DNA of 20,992 nucleotides from an uncultured Eubacteriales bacterium (lineage in GTDB: Bacteria; Bacillota; Clostridia; Oscillospirales; CAG-272), in contig URMC01000026.1 in assembly GCA_900548735.1 (NCBI GenBank), forward strand, positions 1 through 20,992, read 5' to 3'. Below the pieces are notes generated by a model that was not told where the DNA came from, made no database searches, and saw only the letters and a list, made by a program, of their open reading frames with translations. Below are positions 8,036-15,423 of this stretch, piece after piece (positions within the stretch are counted from its first letter, which is position 1; each line of letters opens with the position of its first letter). Position numbers and translations under genes: made by a program.

Positions 8036-9148
8036 ATGAATAAGCCGCTTTACGGTGTGCGATTTGCTTCTTTTTTATGCGCGGCGGTCTTCTTTCTCGT
8101 TCTTTTATTCACGCACGCGGATCTGGCAATGGACGGGGTGCGGCGCGGGCTGTCGCTCTGCACGGAGACGCTGTTCCCCTCTCTCTTTCCCTTTCTGGTG
8201 CTCTCGGAGTTATTGGTAGCCATGCGCGCGGGCGAGGTGCTTTCCCGCTTTTTTTCGCGCCCCGTATACCGGCTTTTCGGGCTTTCGGGCAATGCGGCGG
8301 CGGCATTACTGCTCGGCTCGCTTTGCGGCTTTCCCACCGCGATGACCACCGGGGTGGCGCTTTACCGGAACGGGGAAATCGGCAAAAAAGAATTACAGCG
8401 CCTCTTGCTGTTTGCCAACAACCCCAGCTCCGGGTTTCTGATCGACGCGGTGGGGGAGGCGCTGTTCGGTAACCGGAAAGCGGGCGTTGCGCTTTACGGA
8501 ATCACGTTGCTTTCCTCTTTGCTGATCGGCGTTTTTTTGCGCATTTTCTGCGGCGCCGCGACAGAGAAAAAAGAAAATAAGCCCCGGTACGTGCCGCGAA
8601 ACAGCCTTTCCCCCACGGATTTTACCGGCAGTGTGAAGCGGGGGTTTTCCACGCTGTTGCAGGTATCGGCTTTCCTGCTGTTTTTCGCGGCGGTGATCGG
8701 GTGTCTGTCGGCGCTGCCGGGCTTTGGCGCCCTGCCGCCGTTCTGCCGCGCGCTGATTGCCGGGGGGCTGGAAATGACCTCGGGGATCAGCCTTGCGGCA
8801 AGCACCCTGCCGCCTGAAACCGCCTTTTTGCTGACGGCATTCCTTTCCGGCTTTGCCGGGCTTTCGGTATGCCTGCAACTGTTTTCGGTGACGGAAGGGA
8901 CGGACTTGCGCATCCTGCCGTATGTTTTGGCAAAGACCGCGCACGGGGTGCTGAACGCCGTATTTGCCGCGCTGTATCTGGCACTCCGCCGCCCGGAGTT
9001 TACCCCCGCGCACGGGGTGTTTGCCGCGGCGGGGGCAACCGGCGGTGCCGGGTGGCTCCCGAAACTTGCCCCGACGTTGGCGGTGGCGGTGCTTGTTCCG
9101 GCTTTGGCAGCGCTTGGGGGGCGAAAGCGCCGGGCGGCGGGAAAATAA
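8036..9148 (+). CDS. ylbJ: Sporulation integral membrane protein YlbJ
   Basis: This 370-residue polytopic membrane protein matches YlbJ, a mother-cell sporulation membrane protein of endospore formers with a nucleoside-recognition (Gate) type domain. The transport substrate in sporulation is not established by sequence. Conserved family segments are LCTETLFPSLFPFLVLSELL (41-60), LFGLSGNAAAALLLGSLCGFP (80-100) and LFANNPSSGFL (125-135). About eight hydrophobic segments are visible, starting at 9-26, with cytoplasmic basic loops and a basic C-terminus GGRKRRAAGK. The chosen ATG at 8036 has GGAGG ending 10 nt upstream. A nearer ATG at 8032 opens only a three-codon frame. The gene is divergent from yqfC, faces rpmF convergently, and ends at a bidirectional terminator. 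Confidence 0.92.
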   Translation: MNKPLYGVRFASFLCAAVFFLVLLFTHADLAMDGVRRGLSLCTETLFPSLFPFLVLSELLVAMRAGEVLSRFFSRPVYRLFGLSGNAAAALLLGSLCGFPTAMTTGVALYRNGEIGKKELQRLLLFANNPSSGFLIDAVGEALFGNRKAGVALYGITLLSSLLIGVFLRIFCGAATEKKENKPRYVPRNSLSPTDFTGSVKRGFSTLLQVSAFLLFFAAVIGCLSALPGFGALPPFCRALIAGGLEMTSGISLAASTLPPETAFLLTAFLSGFAGLSVCLQLFSVTEGTDLRILPYVLAKTAHGVLNAVFAALYLALRRPEFTPAHGVFAAAGATGGAGWLPKLAPTLAVAVLVPALAALGGRKRRAAGK

Positions 9149-9149
9149 A

Positions 9150-9182
9150 AAAAGAAAAGGGACGTTTCGTCCCTTTTCTTTT
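9150..9182. terminator. Bidirectional intrinsic terminator between ylbJ and rpmF
   Basis: There is a perfect 15-bp inverted repeat: left arm 9150-9164, loop TTT at 9165-9167, right arm 9168-9182. The GC core is GGGACG/CGTCCC. It is flanked by an A-run on the left and T-rich sequence on the right, so it can stop transcription from both converging genes. It starts 1 nt after the ylbJ stop and lies 13 nt beyond the rpmF stop. Confidence 0.93.
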
Positions 9183-9195
9183 CGTTTCATCCAGA

Positions 9196-9378
9196 TCAAG
9201 CGTCTTTCTTAACAACTTCTTTGCCGTCGTAAGAACCGCAGGCTTTGCAAACGTGATGCGCGAGCACGTACTCGCCGCATTTTGCGCACTTCACCATGCC
9301 GGGCATCTCCAGTTTGGAATTGTTGGAGCGTCTCTTGTCTCTGCGCGCACTGGAAACTTTTTTCTTCGGAACTGCCAT
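9196..9378 (-). CDS. rpmF: 50S ribosomal protein L32 (zinc-binding form)
   Basis: This 60-residue basic protein is bL32 of the large ribosomal subunit. The N-terminus MAVPKKKVSSARRDKRRS is diagnostic. A zinc ribbon is complete: CAKC at 31-34 and CKAC at 44-47, so it is the zinc-containing (C+) type. The start ATG at 9378 follows a strong GGGGAGG site. It lies downstream of the ylbN/yceD gene, the usual bacterial pairing, and is followed by a strong bidirectional terminator. A perfect-consensus promoter at 9424-9452 allows it to be transcribed without yceD. Confidence 0.98.
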   Translation of the reverse strand: MAVPKKKVSSARRDKRRSNNSKLEMPGMVKCAKCGEYVLAHHVCKACGSYDGKEVVKKDA

Positions 9379-9423
9379 TTCTACCTACACCTCCCCTGAA
9401 TCGTGTAATACACAGCGTTGTTT

Positions 9424-9452
9424 ATTATATCATTCTTTTTTCTCTTTGTCAA
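9424..9452 (-). promoter_or_regulatory. Perfect-consensus sigma-A promoter for rpmF, inside the end of yceD
   Basis: The minus strand reads TTGACA (9452-9447), 17 nt, then TATAAT (9429-9424). The -10 is extended (TGATATAAT) and that TGA is the stop codon of yceD (9432-9430). The predicted start near 9417 gives a leader of about 39 nt before rpmF. Confidence 0.88.
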
Positions 9453-9948
9453 GCCATTTCTGCAAAACCGCAAGTCTCGGGTCAATTTCCTTGGTCGGGC
9501 ACCCGCAATCCCCCTCCCGCCGGGGCTTGCCGCATTTGGGGCAAAGACCGGGGCAATCGGGTGAGCAGAGCAGGCGCATCGGAAAGGAAATCAGCAACTC
9601 CTCGCGAAGCGGCTCGTCCACATCCAGTTTTCCGTCACGGATCATCACATACTCGTCGTCATTCTCTTCCAACTGTTCTTCCGTGATCGACCCTTCCGCC
9701 GCGACCGTGCGGTCAAAATCCAGCCGGAACACACCCGTTACCTCGTCCAGACACCGCGCGCAGTGCCCGCGGTAGGGCATTTCGGCAGTCAGATGCAACC
9801 GCATATAGCCTGCCTCATCGGTCAGATACCCTTTCACGTGCGCGTTTTCGGGAAATACCACATCGTCCACAGGGTCGGGGATCAGATCATAGCCGATCTC
9901 CATCCGCCGGATCTCGCCGCGCAAAATCGGCCCCATGTTCAGTATCAT
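9430..9948 (-). CDS. DUF177 / YceD (YlbN) family protein
   Basis: This 172-residue soluble protein belongs to the DUF177 (YceD/YlbN) family, which is almost always encoded next to rpmF. Work on plant and bacterial members links the family to 23S rRNA accumulation, but the exact activity here is inferred only. Visible landmarks are CARC at 63-66 and a cysteine-rich C-terminal cluster with CSPDCPGLCPKCG (128-140) and CGC (148-150), probably a metal-binding knuckle. The middle is acidic (EEQLEENDDEY). The first ATG at 9948 has GGGAGG 5 nt upstream and is preferred over the internal ATG four codons later. Its last codons encode the -35 region of the rpmF promoter. It has its own perfect promoter at 10000-10028. 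Confidence 0.92.
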   Translation of the reverse strand: MILNMGPILRGEIRRMEIGYDLIPDPVDDVVFPENAHVKGYLTDEAGYMRLHLTAEMPYRGHCARCLDEVTGVFRLDFDRTVAAEGSITEEQLEENDDEYVMIRDGKLDVDEPLREELLISFPMRLLCSPDCPGLCPKCGKPRREGDCGCPTKEIDPRLAVLQKWLDKEKKE

Positions 9949-9999
9949 ACGCGCCTCCCGAATGGATCTTGGTCGTCTGCATAAAAAGCAACATTAAAT

Positions 10000-10028
10000 A
10001 TTATAATAAGTGCTTTGCTTTTTGTCAA
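10000..10028 (-). promoter_or_regulatory. Perfect-consensus sigma-A promoter for yceD-rpmF
   Basis: The minus strand reads TTGACA (10028-10023), 17 nt, then TATAAT (10005-10000), in an AT-rich gap. The predicted start near 9993 gives a leader of about 45 nt before the yceD ATG at 9948. No clear terminator separates it from the rhamnosidase gene upstream, so some read-through is possible. Confidence 0.9.
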
Positions 10029-10062
10029 GGGATTTTTTGATTTTTTTGCAAAAAACCGCGAT

Positions 10063-12525
10063 TTATTGCAACACATAGCGCCCGGCGGGCAATTCCGCCA
10101 CGGCAACGCCGCCAATCCTTGTAAACTGCAAGGCGGGCTTGCCGTTGAGCGTCAGCGGTTGCGGGTCAATCAGCGGAAATTCTACCCTTGCACTTGTCCC
10201 CTCCGGGATGGTAAAACGGTAGGTAAAGCGTCCGTTTTCATACCCCCACTCGCTTTCAATGCGCCCGGTGCGTGCCGCAAAATATGCTTTGACGTGGCGG
10301 ATGCGTTCCTGCCCTGCGGGTATTTCCTCCCCGCTTCTGAAATCCGGTTTCGGCGCGAGAATAAAGTGCGTAAAGCCGGGGTGCGCGGGGTCGGCTTTGA
10401 TACCCGCCATGCTTTCGTACATCCATTCCGCCACCGCGCCGTAGGCGTAGTGATTGAAAGAATTCATCGACACGTTGCCGAAACCTTTTTCCAGCGTGTA
10501 GGAGTTCCAGCGCTCCCACACCGTGGTCGCGCCCTGCCGCACGCTGTACAGCCACGAGGGGTCTCTGGTCTGAAGCAGGAGCGAGTAGGCAAGAGCGTCC
10601 AGCCCCACCTGAGAAAGCGTCTGATTGAGAATCCCGGTGCCGACAAAACCGGTGGAGAGCGTAGAGTTATTTTGCAGGATTTTTTCTTTGAGCAGATCGG
10701 CGGCATTTTCCAGTTCTCTGCCCTGCACCAGCCCATAGCGGATTGCCAACAGGCACGCGGTCTGAGAGCGAACGGTCAGCTCTCCGTTTTTCAGGTATTG
10801 TACGGCAAAGCGGGCGCGCAGTTCTTCCAAGAGCGCGTGATAATGCGCCGCGCGGTCGGGTTTGCCGAGGATGTTGGCGTATTTTTCCATCAGCCCTGCG
10901 TCACACGCGTAAAGACAGAGCGAAATATAGGGTTTCGGTGTGTCCTCGTAACACAACCAATCCCCGAACCGCTCCCGCGGGCCTGCCGGAGTGAGCGTGG
11001 CGAGAAACGCCATATAGGACTCCATCGAGTCAAAATGCTCCCGGATGGTTTCGGTATCCCCGTATTTCAGCCAAAGCATATACGGCACGATGACCGGCGC
11101 GTCTCCCCAGGCGGCGTTGCCGTCCTGATTTTTGGTGCTGAGCGCCCCGATGGCGGGAATAACATCGGAATAACCGGGGGAGTAACGTTGAGAGTCACGC
11201 GCGTCGCCCAGCCATTTCCGCAAAAAACCGTCCGCGTCCGCATTGTAGGTGGCTGCACCGCAGAAAATCTGCGTGTCGCCCGTCCAGCCCAGACGCTCGT
11301 CACGTTGCGGGCAGTCGGTCGGCACCGAGAGATAGTTGCATCGCTGACCCCACAGGATATTACGGAAAAGCCGGTTGACCTCCTCATTGTCGGTCTCCAC
11401 AAATCCGGTTTCGGGCATATCCGTGGACAGAAAATCCCCCACGGCGGCAAGCACCGAAACGTCCGCGTCGGCACGCACGGCAAGGTAACGGAAGCCGAAG
11501 AAGCAGTACCCGGCGGTGACGGTTTCCTCCCCCTCGCCCGCCGCGATATAAACAGTGCGGGAGCGGGCACTGCGGTAGTTCTCCAGATACAAAGTTCCTT
11601 TCGCGCCGTCGTTTCCTCTGGCGCGGGAACCGGAGTCGTTGCGCATTTCCGCGCAGAAGATCTCCAGCCGCGCTCCGCGCGGGGCACGGATACTCAGGCG
11701 GGGTCTGCCCACGATTTCCTGCCCCAAATCCAGAATCAGGGTCTCGCCCCGGTGTAACTCCGTGCACTCACAGCCGCGCCCTTGTTTTTCAAACAGGGGC
11801 ACGATCTCCCCGAAATCGGTGCCGTTGTCTCTCGTCTCGCGATATGCGGTGGCAAAAACCGGTACCTGCGAGAGCGCGGGGCGGTAGCGTACCGGCTCCC
11901 CGACTTGCGGCACAATCGCCGGGAGCGGCTCCGCCGCTCTTGCGGCACCCCGCCAGTGATATGCCGCGGGCGACGCGGCAATGTCCGGCACGGTGGCGTC
12001 AATATATTCGCCGTCATAGATATCGGAAAACCGCACCTGCCCGCCGATGGCGCGCTGCCAGGTTTCATCGGAGGCAATCAGCTCCAGCGTATTGCCCGCG
12101 GCGTCCAGAAATTCCAGTTCCCCGGCAAATGCCACATGGCGGAAGCCGTATTCCCCTACCGAAATTCTGCCGCTCCACCAGCCGGGGGCAACCGGTACAA
12201 TCAGCGTGTTCTGCGCGCCGCACAGCGCGGTGACATCATATTCAAATTCAAACACCCGGCTGTGATAATCCGTCCAGCCCGGTTTCATTTCCTCATTTCC
12301 CACCTTTTTCCCATTCAGAAACAGGTGAAACACGCCAAGCGCGGTGGCGCGCAGCAGAACGCGTGCCGTGCCCTCGGGCAAAGCAAAATCCCGGCGGAAC
12401 GTGACAAGCCCCGCGCCCGGCAGAATCGTTTCTCCCGGTGCATTAAATTCCAGTCCGCTTTTCCACGGATGCGGATAAATATGCCGCACCTCAGCGGGAT
12501 TTTCGATAAAGACCGCTTTTTTCAC
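10063..12525 (-). CDS. Alpha-L-rhamnosidase, GH78 family
   Basis: This 820-residue protein matches GH78 alpha-L-rhamnosidases, inverting enzymes that release terminal L-rhamnose from glycosides. The layout fits the family: N-terminal beta-sandwich with FLNGKKVG (69-76) and KPGWTDYHSRVFEFEYDVT (81-99), a second beta domain (about 170-350), an (alpha/alpha)6 catalytic barrel (about 375-715) and a C-terminal beta domain. The catalytic-barrel signature PTDCPQRDERLGWTGD is at 402-417. Also visible are FGDWL (520-524), WERW (670-673) and SFNHYAYGAVAEW (689-701). No signal peptide is present, so it should act in the cytoplasm on imported rhamnosides. There is no ATG start: TTG at 12531 is possible, but GTG at 12525 has GGAGG at a better 9-nt distance and is chosen. 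It has its own promoter, divergent from nnr. A rhamnulokinase gene at 1-809 could serve the same pathway. Confidence 0.94.
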   Translation of the reverse strand: MKKAVFIENPAEVRHIYPHPWKSGLEFNAPGETILPGAGLVTFRRDFALPEGTARVLLRATALGVFHLFLNGKKVGNEEMKPGWTDYHSRVFEFEYDVTALCGAQNTLIVPVAPGWWSGRISVGEYGFRHVAFAGELEFLDAAGNTLELIASDETWQRAIGGQVRFSDIYDGEYIDATVPDIAASPAAYHWRGAARAAEPLPAIVPQVGEPVRYRPALSQVPVFATAYRETRDNGTDFGEIVPLFEKQGRGCECTELHRGETLILDLGQEIVGRPRLSIRAPRGARLEIFCAEMRNDSGSRARGNDGAKGTLYLENYRSARSRTVYIAAGEGEETVTAGYCFFGFRYLAVRADADVSVLAAVGDFLSTDMPETGFVETDNEEVNRLFRNILWGQRCNYLSVPTDCPQRDERLGWTGDTQIFCGAATYNADADGFLRKWLGDARDSQRYSPGYSDVIPAIGALSTKNQDGNAAWGDAPVIVPYMLWLKYGDTETIREHFDSMESYMAFLATLTPAGPRERFGDWLCYEDTPKPYISLCLYACDAGLMEKYANILGKPDRAAHYHALLEELRARFAVQYLKNGELTVRSQTACLLAIRYGLVQGRELENAADLLKEKILQNNSTLSTGFVGTGILNQTLSQVGLDALAYSLLLQTRDPSWLYSVRQGATTVWERWNSYTLEKGFGNVSMNSFNHYAYGAVAEWMYESMAGIKADPAHPGFTHFILAPKPDFRSGEEIPAGQERIRHVKAYFAARTGRIESEWGYENGRFTYRFTIPEGTSARVEFPLIDPQPLTLNGKPALQFTRIGGVAVAELPAGRYVLQ

Positions 12526-12542
12526 AATCAAAGCCCTCCTTC

Positions 12543-12553
12543 GGCAAGTTGCC
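12543..12553. repeat. Small dyad at the predicted rhamnosidase transcription start
   Basis: GGCAAGTTGCC is a perfect inverted repeat with 5-nt arms around one central base. It covers the predicted start site (near 12554) of the rhamnosidase promoter, a position suited to a repressor site. A further TTGCC copy lies in the nnr -35 at 12633-12638. The arms are short, so chance is possible. Confidence 0.3.
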
Positions 12554-12560
12554 TGCCCTC

Positions 12561-12589
12561 ATTGTATCATACGAAAAAAGCCGTGGCTA
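12561..12589 (-). promoter_or_regulatory. Probable promoter of the rhamnosidase gene
   Basis: The minus strand shows TAGCCA (12589-12584, four of six to TTGACA), 17 nt, then TACAAT (12566-12561), with an extended TG at -14 (TGATACAAT). The leader to the GTG start would be about 30 nt. Confidence 0.6.
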
Positions 12590-12632
12590 CATCGGTTTTT
12601 GGGGTCATTTACGCCCGATTTTCACAAAACCG

Positions 12633-12661
12633 TTGCCAAACGCCCTCCGATATGTTATACT
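12633..12661 (+). promoter_or_regulatory. Probable sigma-A promoter of nnr
   Basis: TTGCCA (12633-12638) is followed after 17 nt by TATACT (12656-12661), each five of six to consensus. The predicted start near 12668 gives a leader of about 37 nt before the ATG at 12705. It lies back to back with the rhamnosidase promoter, -35 elements 43 nt apart. Confidence 0.75.
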
Positions 12662-12704
12662 TTCGGCAGATACCATCAGGTGCAACGCACCGGAAAGGAA
12701 ACGG

Positions 12705-14240
12705 ATGAAACCGGTTTTGACAGCCCGCCAAATGCTGGCGGCGGACAGCGCGGCAATCGCCGCCGGAACCCCCTCCCCCGTGCTGATGGAACGCGCGGCG
12801 CGCGGCGTGATGAAAGTTTTGCAGGCGGAATTTGACACCGGCGGCACCGTAGCGATATTCTGCGGCCCCGGCAACAACGGAGGGGACGGGTTTCTGCTTG
12901 CCCGGCTGCTCTTCGGCGCGGGGGTGCGGGTGGCGGTCTGCTATCCCGGAAAAACATCGGGGAGCAATGCGCGCCCGGTGGCTGACCTTGGCGCGATGAG
13001 CGAGGGCGCCGCACGGGAATATCAAAAACTCCCGCCTGAAATTCCGGTCTTTTTCACCCCGGATTTTCTGAAAACCGACGAGGCAGGGGCGGTAAGTGCC
13101 GCAGTGGACGCGATGTTCGGCGTGGGGCTTACCCGCCCGGTCGAAGGGCGCTTTGCGGATTGCGTGCAGGCGCTGAACGAAAGCAGTATCCCCGTGCTGG
13201 CGCTGGACATTCCGACCGGTATCTCCGCCGACACCGGCGCAGTGCTCGGCTGTGCCGTGAAAGCTACCGGCACTGTGGCAATCTCCCATCTCAAGCGCGG
13301 GCACCTGCTCTTTCCCGGCGCGGAATTCTGCGGGAAGCTGTGCGTGAGTGACATCGGCGTCCGCGCCCCGGACCCCGCGTTTTACCTTTCGGTGCCGGGC
13401 GATCTTGCCGCGCTCCCGCCCCGTCCTGTGCGCTCCAACAAGGGCACTTTCGGCAGAATCCTTATCGTCGGCGGCAGTGTGGGAATGAGCGGCGCGGGCT
13501 ATCTTGCCGCCAAAGCCGCTTACCGGGCGGGGGCGGGCTTGGTGGAAATTCTGACCCCGGCGCGCAACCGCACCATCTATCAAAAGCAACTGCCGGAAGC
13601 GGTACTGAATCTTTACCCCGAAAAAAAGCCGGATGCCGCCGCGCTTTCCGCGGTGCTCTCACGCGCTTCCTCGGTGGCACTCGGGATGGGGCTTTCCACT
13701 GCTCCCGCCGCCGTAGGGCTGACCGCGTGCACCCTGCGGGAGGCACCGGGGCGCCTGCCGCTGGTGATCGACGCGGACGCGTTGAACATCCTTGCCGCAA
13801 AGCCGGAACTGCTTGCCCTGCTGAAGGGGCGCGCCCGCAAAGCGATCCTCACCCCGCACCCCGGCGAAATGGCACGCCTTTGCCAAAACAGCATTGCGGA
13901 AATTCTTGCGGACCCCGTAAGGGTTGCCGCGGATTTTGCCCGCATGCACGGCGTGGTGGTGGTTCTGAAGGACGCGCACACCGTCGTCACCGACGGCGAA
14001 ACGGTGTTCCTCAATGACGCCGGCAACAACGGAATGGCAACCGCCGGGTCAGGCGATGTGCTGGCGGGCGTGATTGCCGCCTTTGCCGCGGTATGTGAAA
14101 GTTCCCTCACCGCGGCGCGGCTGGGGGTGCTGGCGCACGCCATGGCAGGCGACGCGGCGGCGGAAAAGTTCGGCAACCGCGGATTGATGGCAAGCGACAT
14201 TGCGGACGGACTTTGCACGGTTTTGAAACCCATTATTTAG
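12705..14240 (+). CDS. nnr: Bifunctional NAD(P)H-hydrate epimerase / ADP-dependent dehydratase
   Basis: This 511-residue protein repairs hydrated NADH and NADPH. Its N-terminal YjeF/NnrE domain (about 1-215) epimerises the R and S hydrates, and its C-terminal ribokinase-like NnrD domain (about 230-511) dehydrates the S form using ADP in bacteria. Seen are the epimerase signature GPGNNGGDGF (54-63), ALDIPTGI (166-173), and in the dehydratase domain ILTPHPGEMARL (381-392) and NNGMATAGSGDVLAGVIAAF (441-460). The two-domain fusion is the usual bacterial form and the length is standard. The frame is open upstream to 12549, but the ATG at 12705 with AAAGGA just before it gives the family N-terminus and lies downstream of the predicted promoter. 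It is monocistronic, ending before a terminator at 14311. Confidence 0.96.
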   Translation: MKPVLTARQMLAADSAAIAAGTPSPVLMERAARGVMKVLQAEFDTGGTVAIFCGPGNNGGDGFLLARLLFGAGVRVAVCYPGKTSGSNARPVADLGAMSEGAAREYQKLPPEIPVFFTPDFLKTDEAGAVSAAVDAMFGVGLTRPVEGRFADCVQALNESSIPVLALDIPTGISADTGAVLGCAVKATGTVAISHLKRGHLLFPGAEFCGKLCVSDIGVRAPDPAFYLSVPGDLAALPPRPVRSNKGTFGRILIVGGSVGMSGAGYLAAKAAYRAGAGLVEILTPARNRTIYQKQLPEAVLNLYPEKKPDAAALSAVLSRASSVALGMGLSTAPAAVGLTACTLREAPGRLPLVIDADALNILAAKPELLALLKGRARKAILTPHPGEMARLCQNSIAEILADPVRVAADFARMHGVVVVLKDAHTVVTDGETVFLNDAGNNGMATAGSGDVLAGVIAAFAAVCESSLTAARLGVLAHAMAGDAAAEKFGNRGLMASDIADGLCTVLKPII

Positions 14241-14310
14241 CAATTCCAAATTTTATATTTGATTTTGTATTTTTTGATTATAAAATTCCAAATATGACAA
14301 AATATAATAT

Positions 14311-14350
14311 AAAAGCCGATTCCGTTTTTCCGGATATCGGCTTTTATTTT
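14311..14350. terminator. Intrinsic terminator after nnr, probably bidirectional
   Basis: The arms AAAAGCCGA (14311-14319) and TCGGCTTTT (14337-14345) pair over 9 bp, with a further TCCG/CGGA inner stem (14321-14324 with 14331-14334) and a TTTTTC loop. ATTTTT follows on the plus strand. On the minus strand the run after the hairpin is AT-rich but less T-pure, so termination of the convergent membrane-protein operon is plausible. Confidence 0.85.
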
Positions 14351-14356
14351 TCTTTT

Positions 14357-14926
14357 TCATTCTTTTTCTTCAAATTCTGCTTCGCGGATGACTTCGCCCT
14401 GCGCTTTCTTTCCGAACCGGTAGTGAAGCATCAGAAGGCCCGAAATCAGGTAAACCGCTGTCAGGGCAAAGCAGGCAAACGCCACAATGCGCACCGCAAG
14501 ACGTTCGCTTTTCGTTAAGAAGATGACGATCATTGTAATGCCGGCAATCATGGTAGGCAACTCCCGCCGGAACTGCTGCTTGCGGTCACTCACCAGCAAA
14601 ATCCGCACGCCGGGCAAAATCACCGAGTAAATACCGAGAAGAACCATCAGAAGGGATCTCTGCAAAAGCATCAGTGCCACACCCAGCGCCACCGCGCCGA
14701 GTGACAAAACCAGGTTGATCCACTCCCCGCGCTCCCGGATATGACGGAGCGACAGATACACACCGGGGAGATTGAGCACTGCGGTCAGAAGCCCCATGGC
14801 GATCACCAGCACATCAAACAACTCCGAGGCGTATGGTGCCATCAGGAAGAAAAACAAACCGAACGCCGCGCCGAACAGTGTGGTCACGATCAGTCGGATC
14901 AGATAATACCGTTTCATTGTATTCAT
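14357..14926 (-). CDS. Six-helix membrane protein, possibly HdeD/DUF308-like
   Basis: I do not recognise this 189-residue protein with certainty. It has about six membrane segments (approximately 8-29, 34-56, 69-88, 89-110, 124-138 and 143-167), short loops with basic clusters (RHIRERGEW, SDRKQQFRREL), and an acidic cytoplasmic tail ending EAEFEEKE. Size, six helices and lack of other domains are like HdeD/DUF308 proteins, but no diagnostic motif is visible, so this is only a suggestion. The start ATG at 14926 overlaps the coaD stop as ATGA and has GGAG 8 nt upstream; the earlier ATG at 14932 is too close to that site. It is the last gene of the uvrC-rsmD-coaD operon and faces nnr across a shared terminator. 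Confidence 0.8.
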   Translation of the reverse strand: MNTMKRYYLIRLIVTTLFGAAFGLFFFLMAPYASELFDVLVIAMGLLTAVLNLPGVYLSLRHIRERGEWINLVLSLGAVALGVALMLLQRSLLMVLLGIYSVILPGVRILLVSDRKQQFRRELPTMIAGITMIVIFLTKSERLAVRIVAFACFALTAVYLISGLLMLHYRFGKKAQGEVIREAEFEEKE

Positions 14927-15423
14927 TGACATTTCTCCTTTTGCGGGAGCTCCCCGTTTTCTCTCAGATATTCAATCACCGCTTCGGCTAAAATCCCATG
15001 CGGTGCCACACCGCACCGAATACATTCCCGCGCCGCCGTGGAGGAAACCTTTTCAAAATCATCCGCCGCCGGAAGCAACACGGTTTTCGCGCGTGGATTG
15101 TGCGAAAGGTTCCACGCCGCCATTTCCTCTTCATAGGCGCGGTCGGTTTCGTTGCGCACGCCCTTCACGATCACATCGGCACCTACGCGGTCAAACAGAT
15201 CAATCACCATTCCCGTATCTGCAATCACCCGCACGCAAGGAAGCCCCGCCGTGGTCAGCTCTGCCATTTTCAGCCGCTGCTCCAAGGTGTGTGTATAGGT
15301 TTTGTTTTCATTATTCATCACCGCAACCACCGCTTCCCCGTAAAGAGACACGGCGCGCTTCACAATATCCAAATGCCCCAGCGTCATCGGGTCAAAGCTG
15401 CCTGGTAAAAGTGCCACGCTCAT
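14923..15423 (-). CDS. coaD: Phosphopantetheine adenylyltransferase CoaD
   Basis: CoaD transfers AMP from ATP to 4'-phosphopantetheine, giving dephospho-CoA, the penultimate step of coenzyme A synthesis. The 166 residues show the nucleotidyltransferase signature PGSFDPMTLGH at 7-17 (the T/H-x-G-H type site), the conserved KGVRNETDRAYEEEMAAWN segment (87-105), and SSTAAREC (127-134) in place of the common SSS-x-VRE. All are standard for bacterial CoaD. The ATG at 15423 overlaps the rsmD stop by 4 nt, and its stop overlaps the next start, so translational coupling is expected. The order rsmD-coaD is the same as ylbH-ylbI in Bacillus. Confidence 0.97.
   Translation of the reverse strand: MSVALLPGSFDPMTLGHLDIVKRAVSLYGEAVVAVMNNENKTYTHTLEQRLKMAELTTAGLPCVRVIADTGMVIDLFDRVGADVIVKGVRNETDRAYEEEMAAWNLSHNPRAKTVLLPAADDFEKVSSTAARECIRCGVAPHGILAEAVIEYLRENGELPQKEKCQ

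Noticed and set aside
10034..10055. T-rich/A-rich inverted repeat after the rhamnosidase stop, as a terminator
   Set aside because: The pairing is almost only A-T (TTTTTTGCAAAAAA-like) with no GC stem. It is more likely upstream AT-rich DNA of the yceD promoter.
10015..11757. Long 580-codon open frame on the plus strand
   Set aside because: It is antisense to the clearly conserved GH78 rhamnosidase, its translation is Arg/His/Gly-rich without recognisable motifs, and it has no ribosome site. It is a shadow frame of GC-rich coding DNA.
12549..12704. N-terminal extension of nnr
   Set aside because: It would cover the predicted nnr promoter and adds 52 residues unlike the family. The ATG at 12705 has a ribosome site and the normal N-terminus.
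12609..13589. 326-codon open frame on the minus strand across the nnr promoter and 5' half
   Set aside because: It is antisense to conserved nnr motifs and overlaps both divergent promoters. It is a shadow frame.
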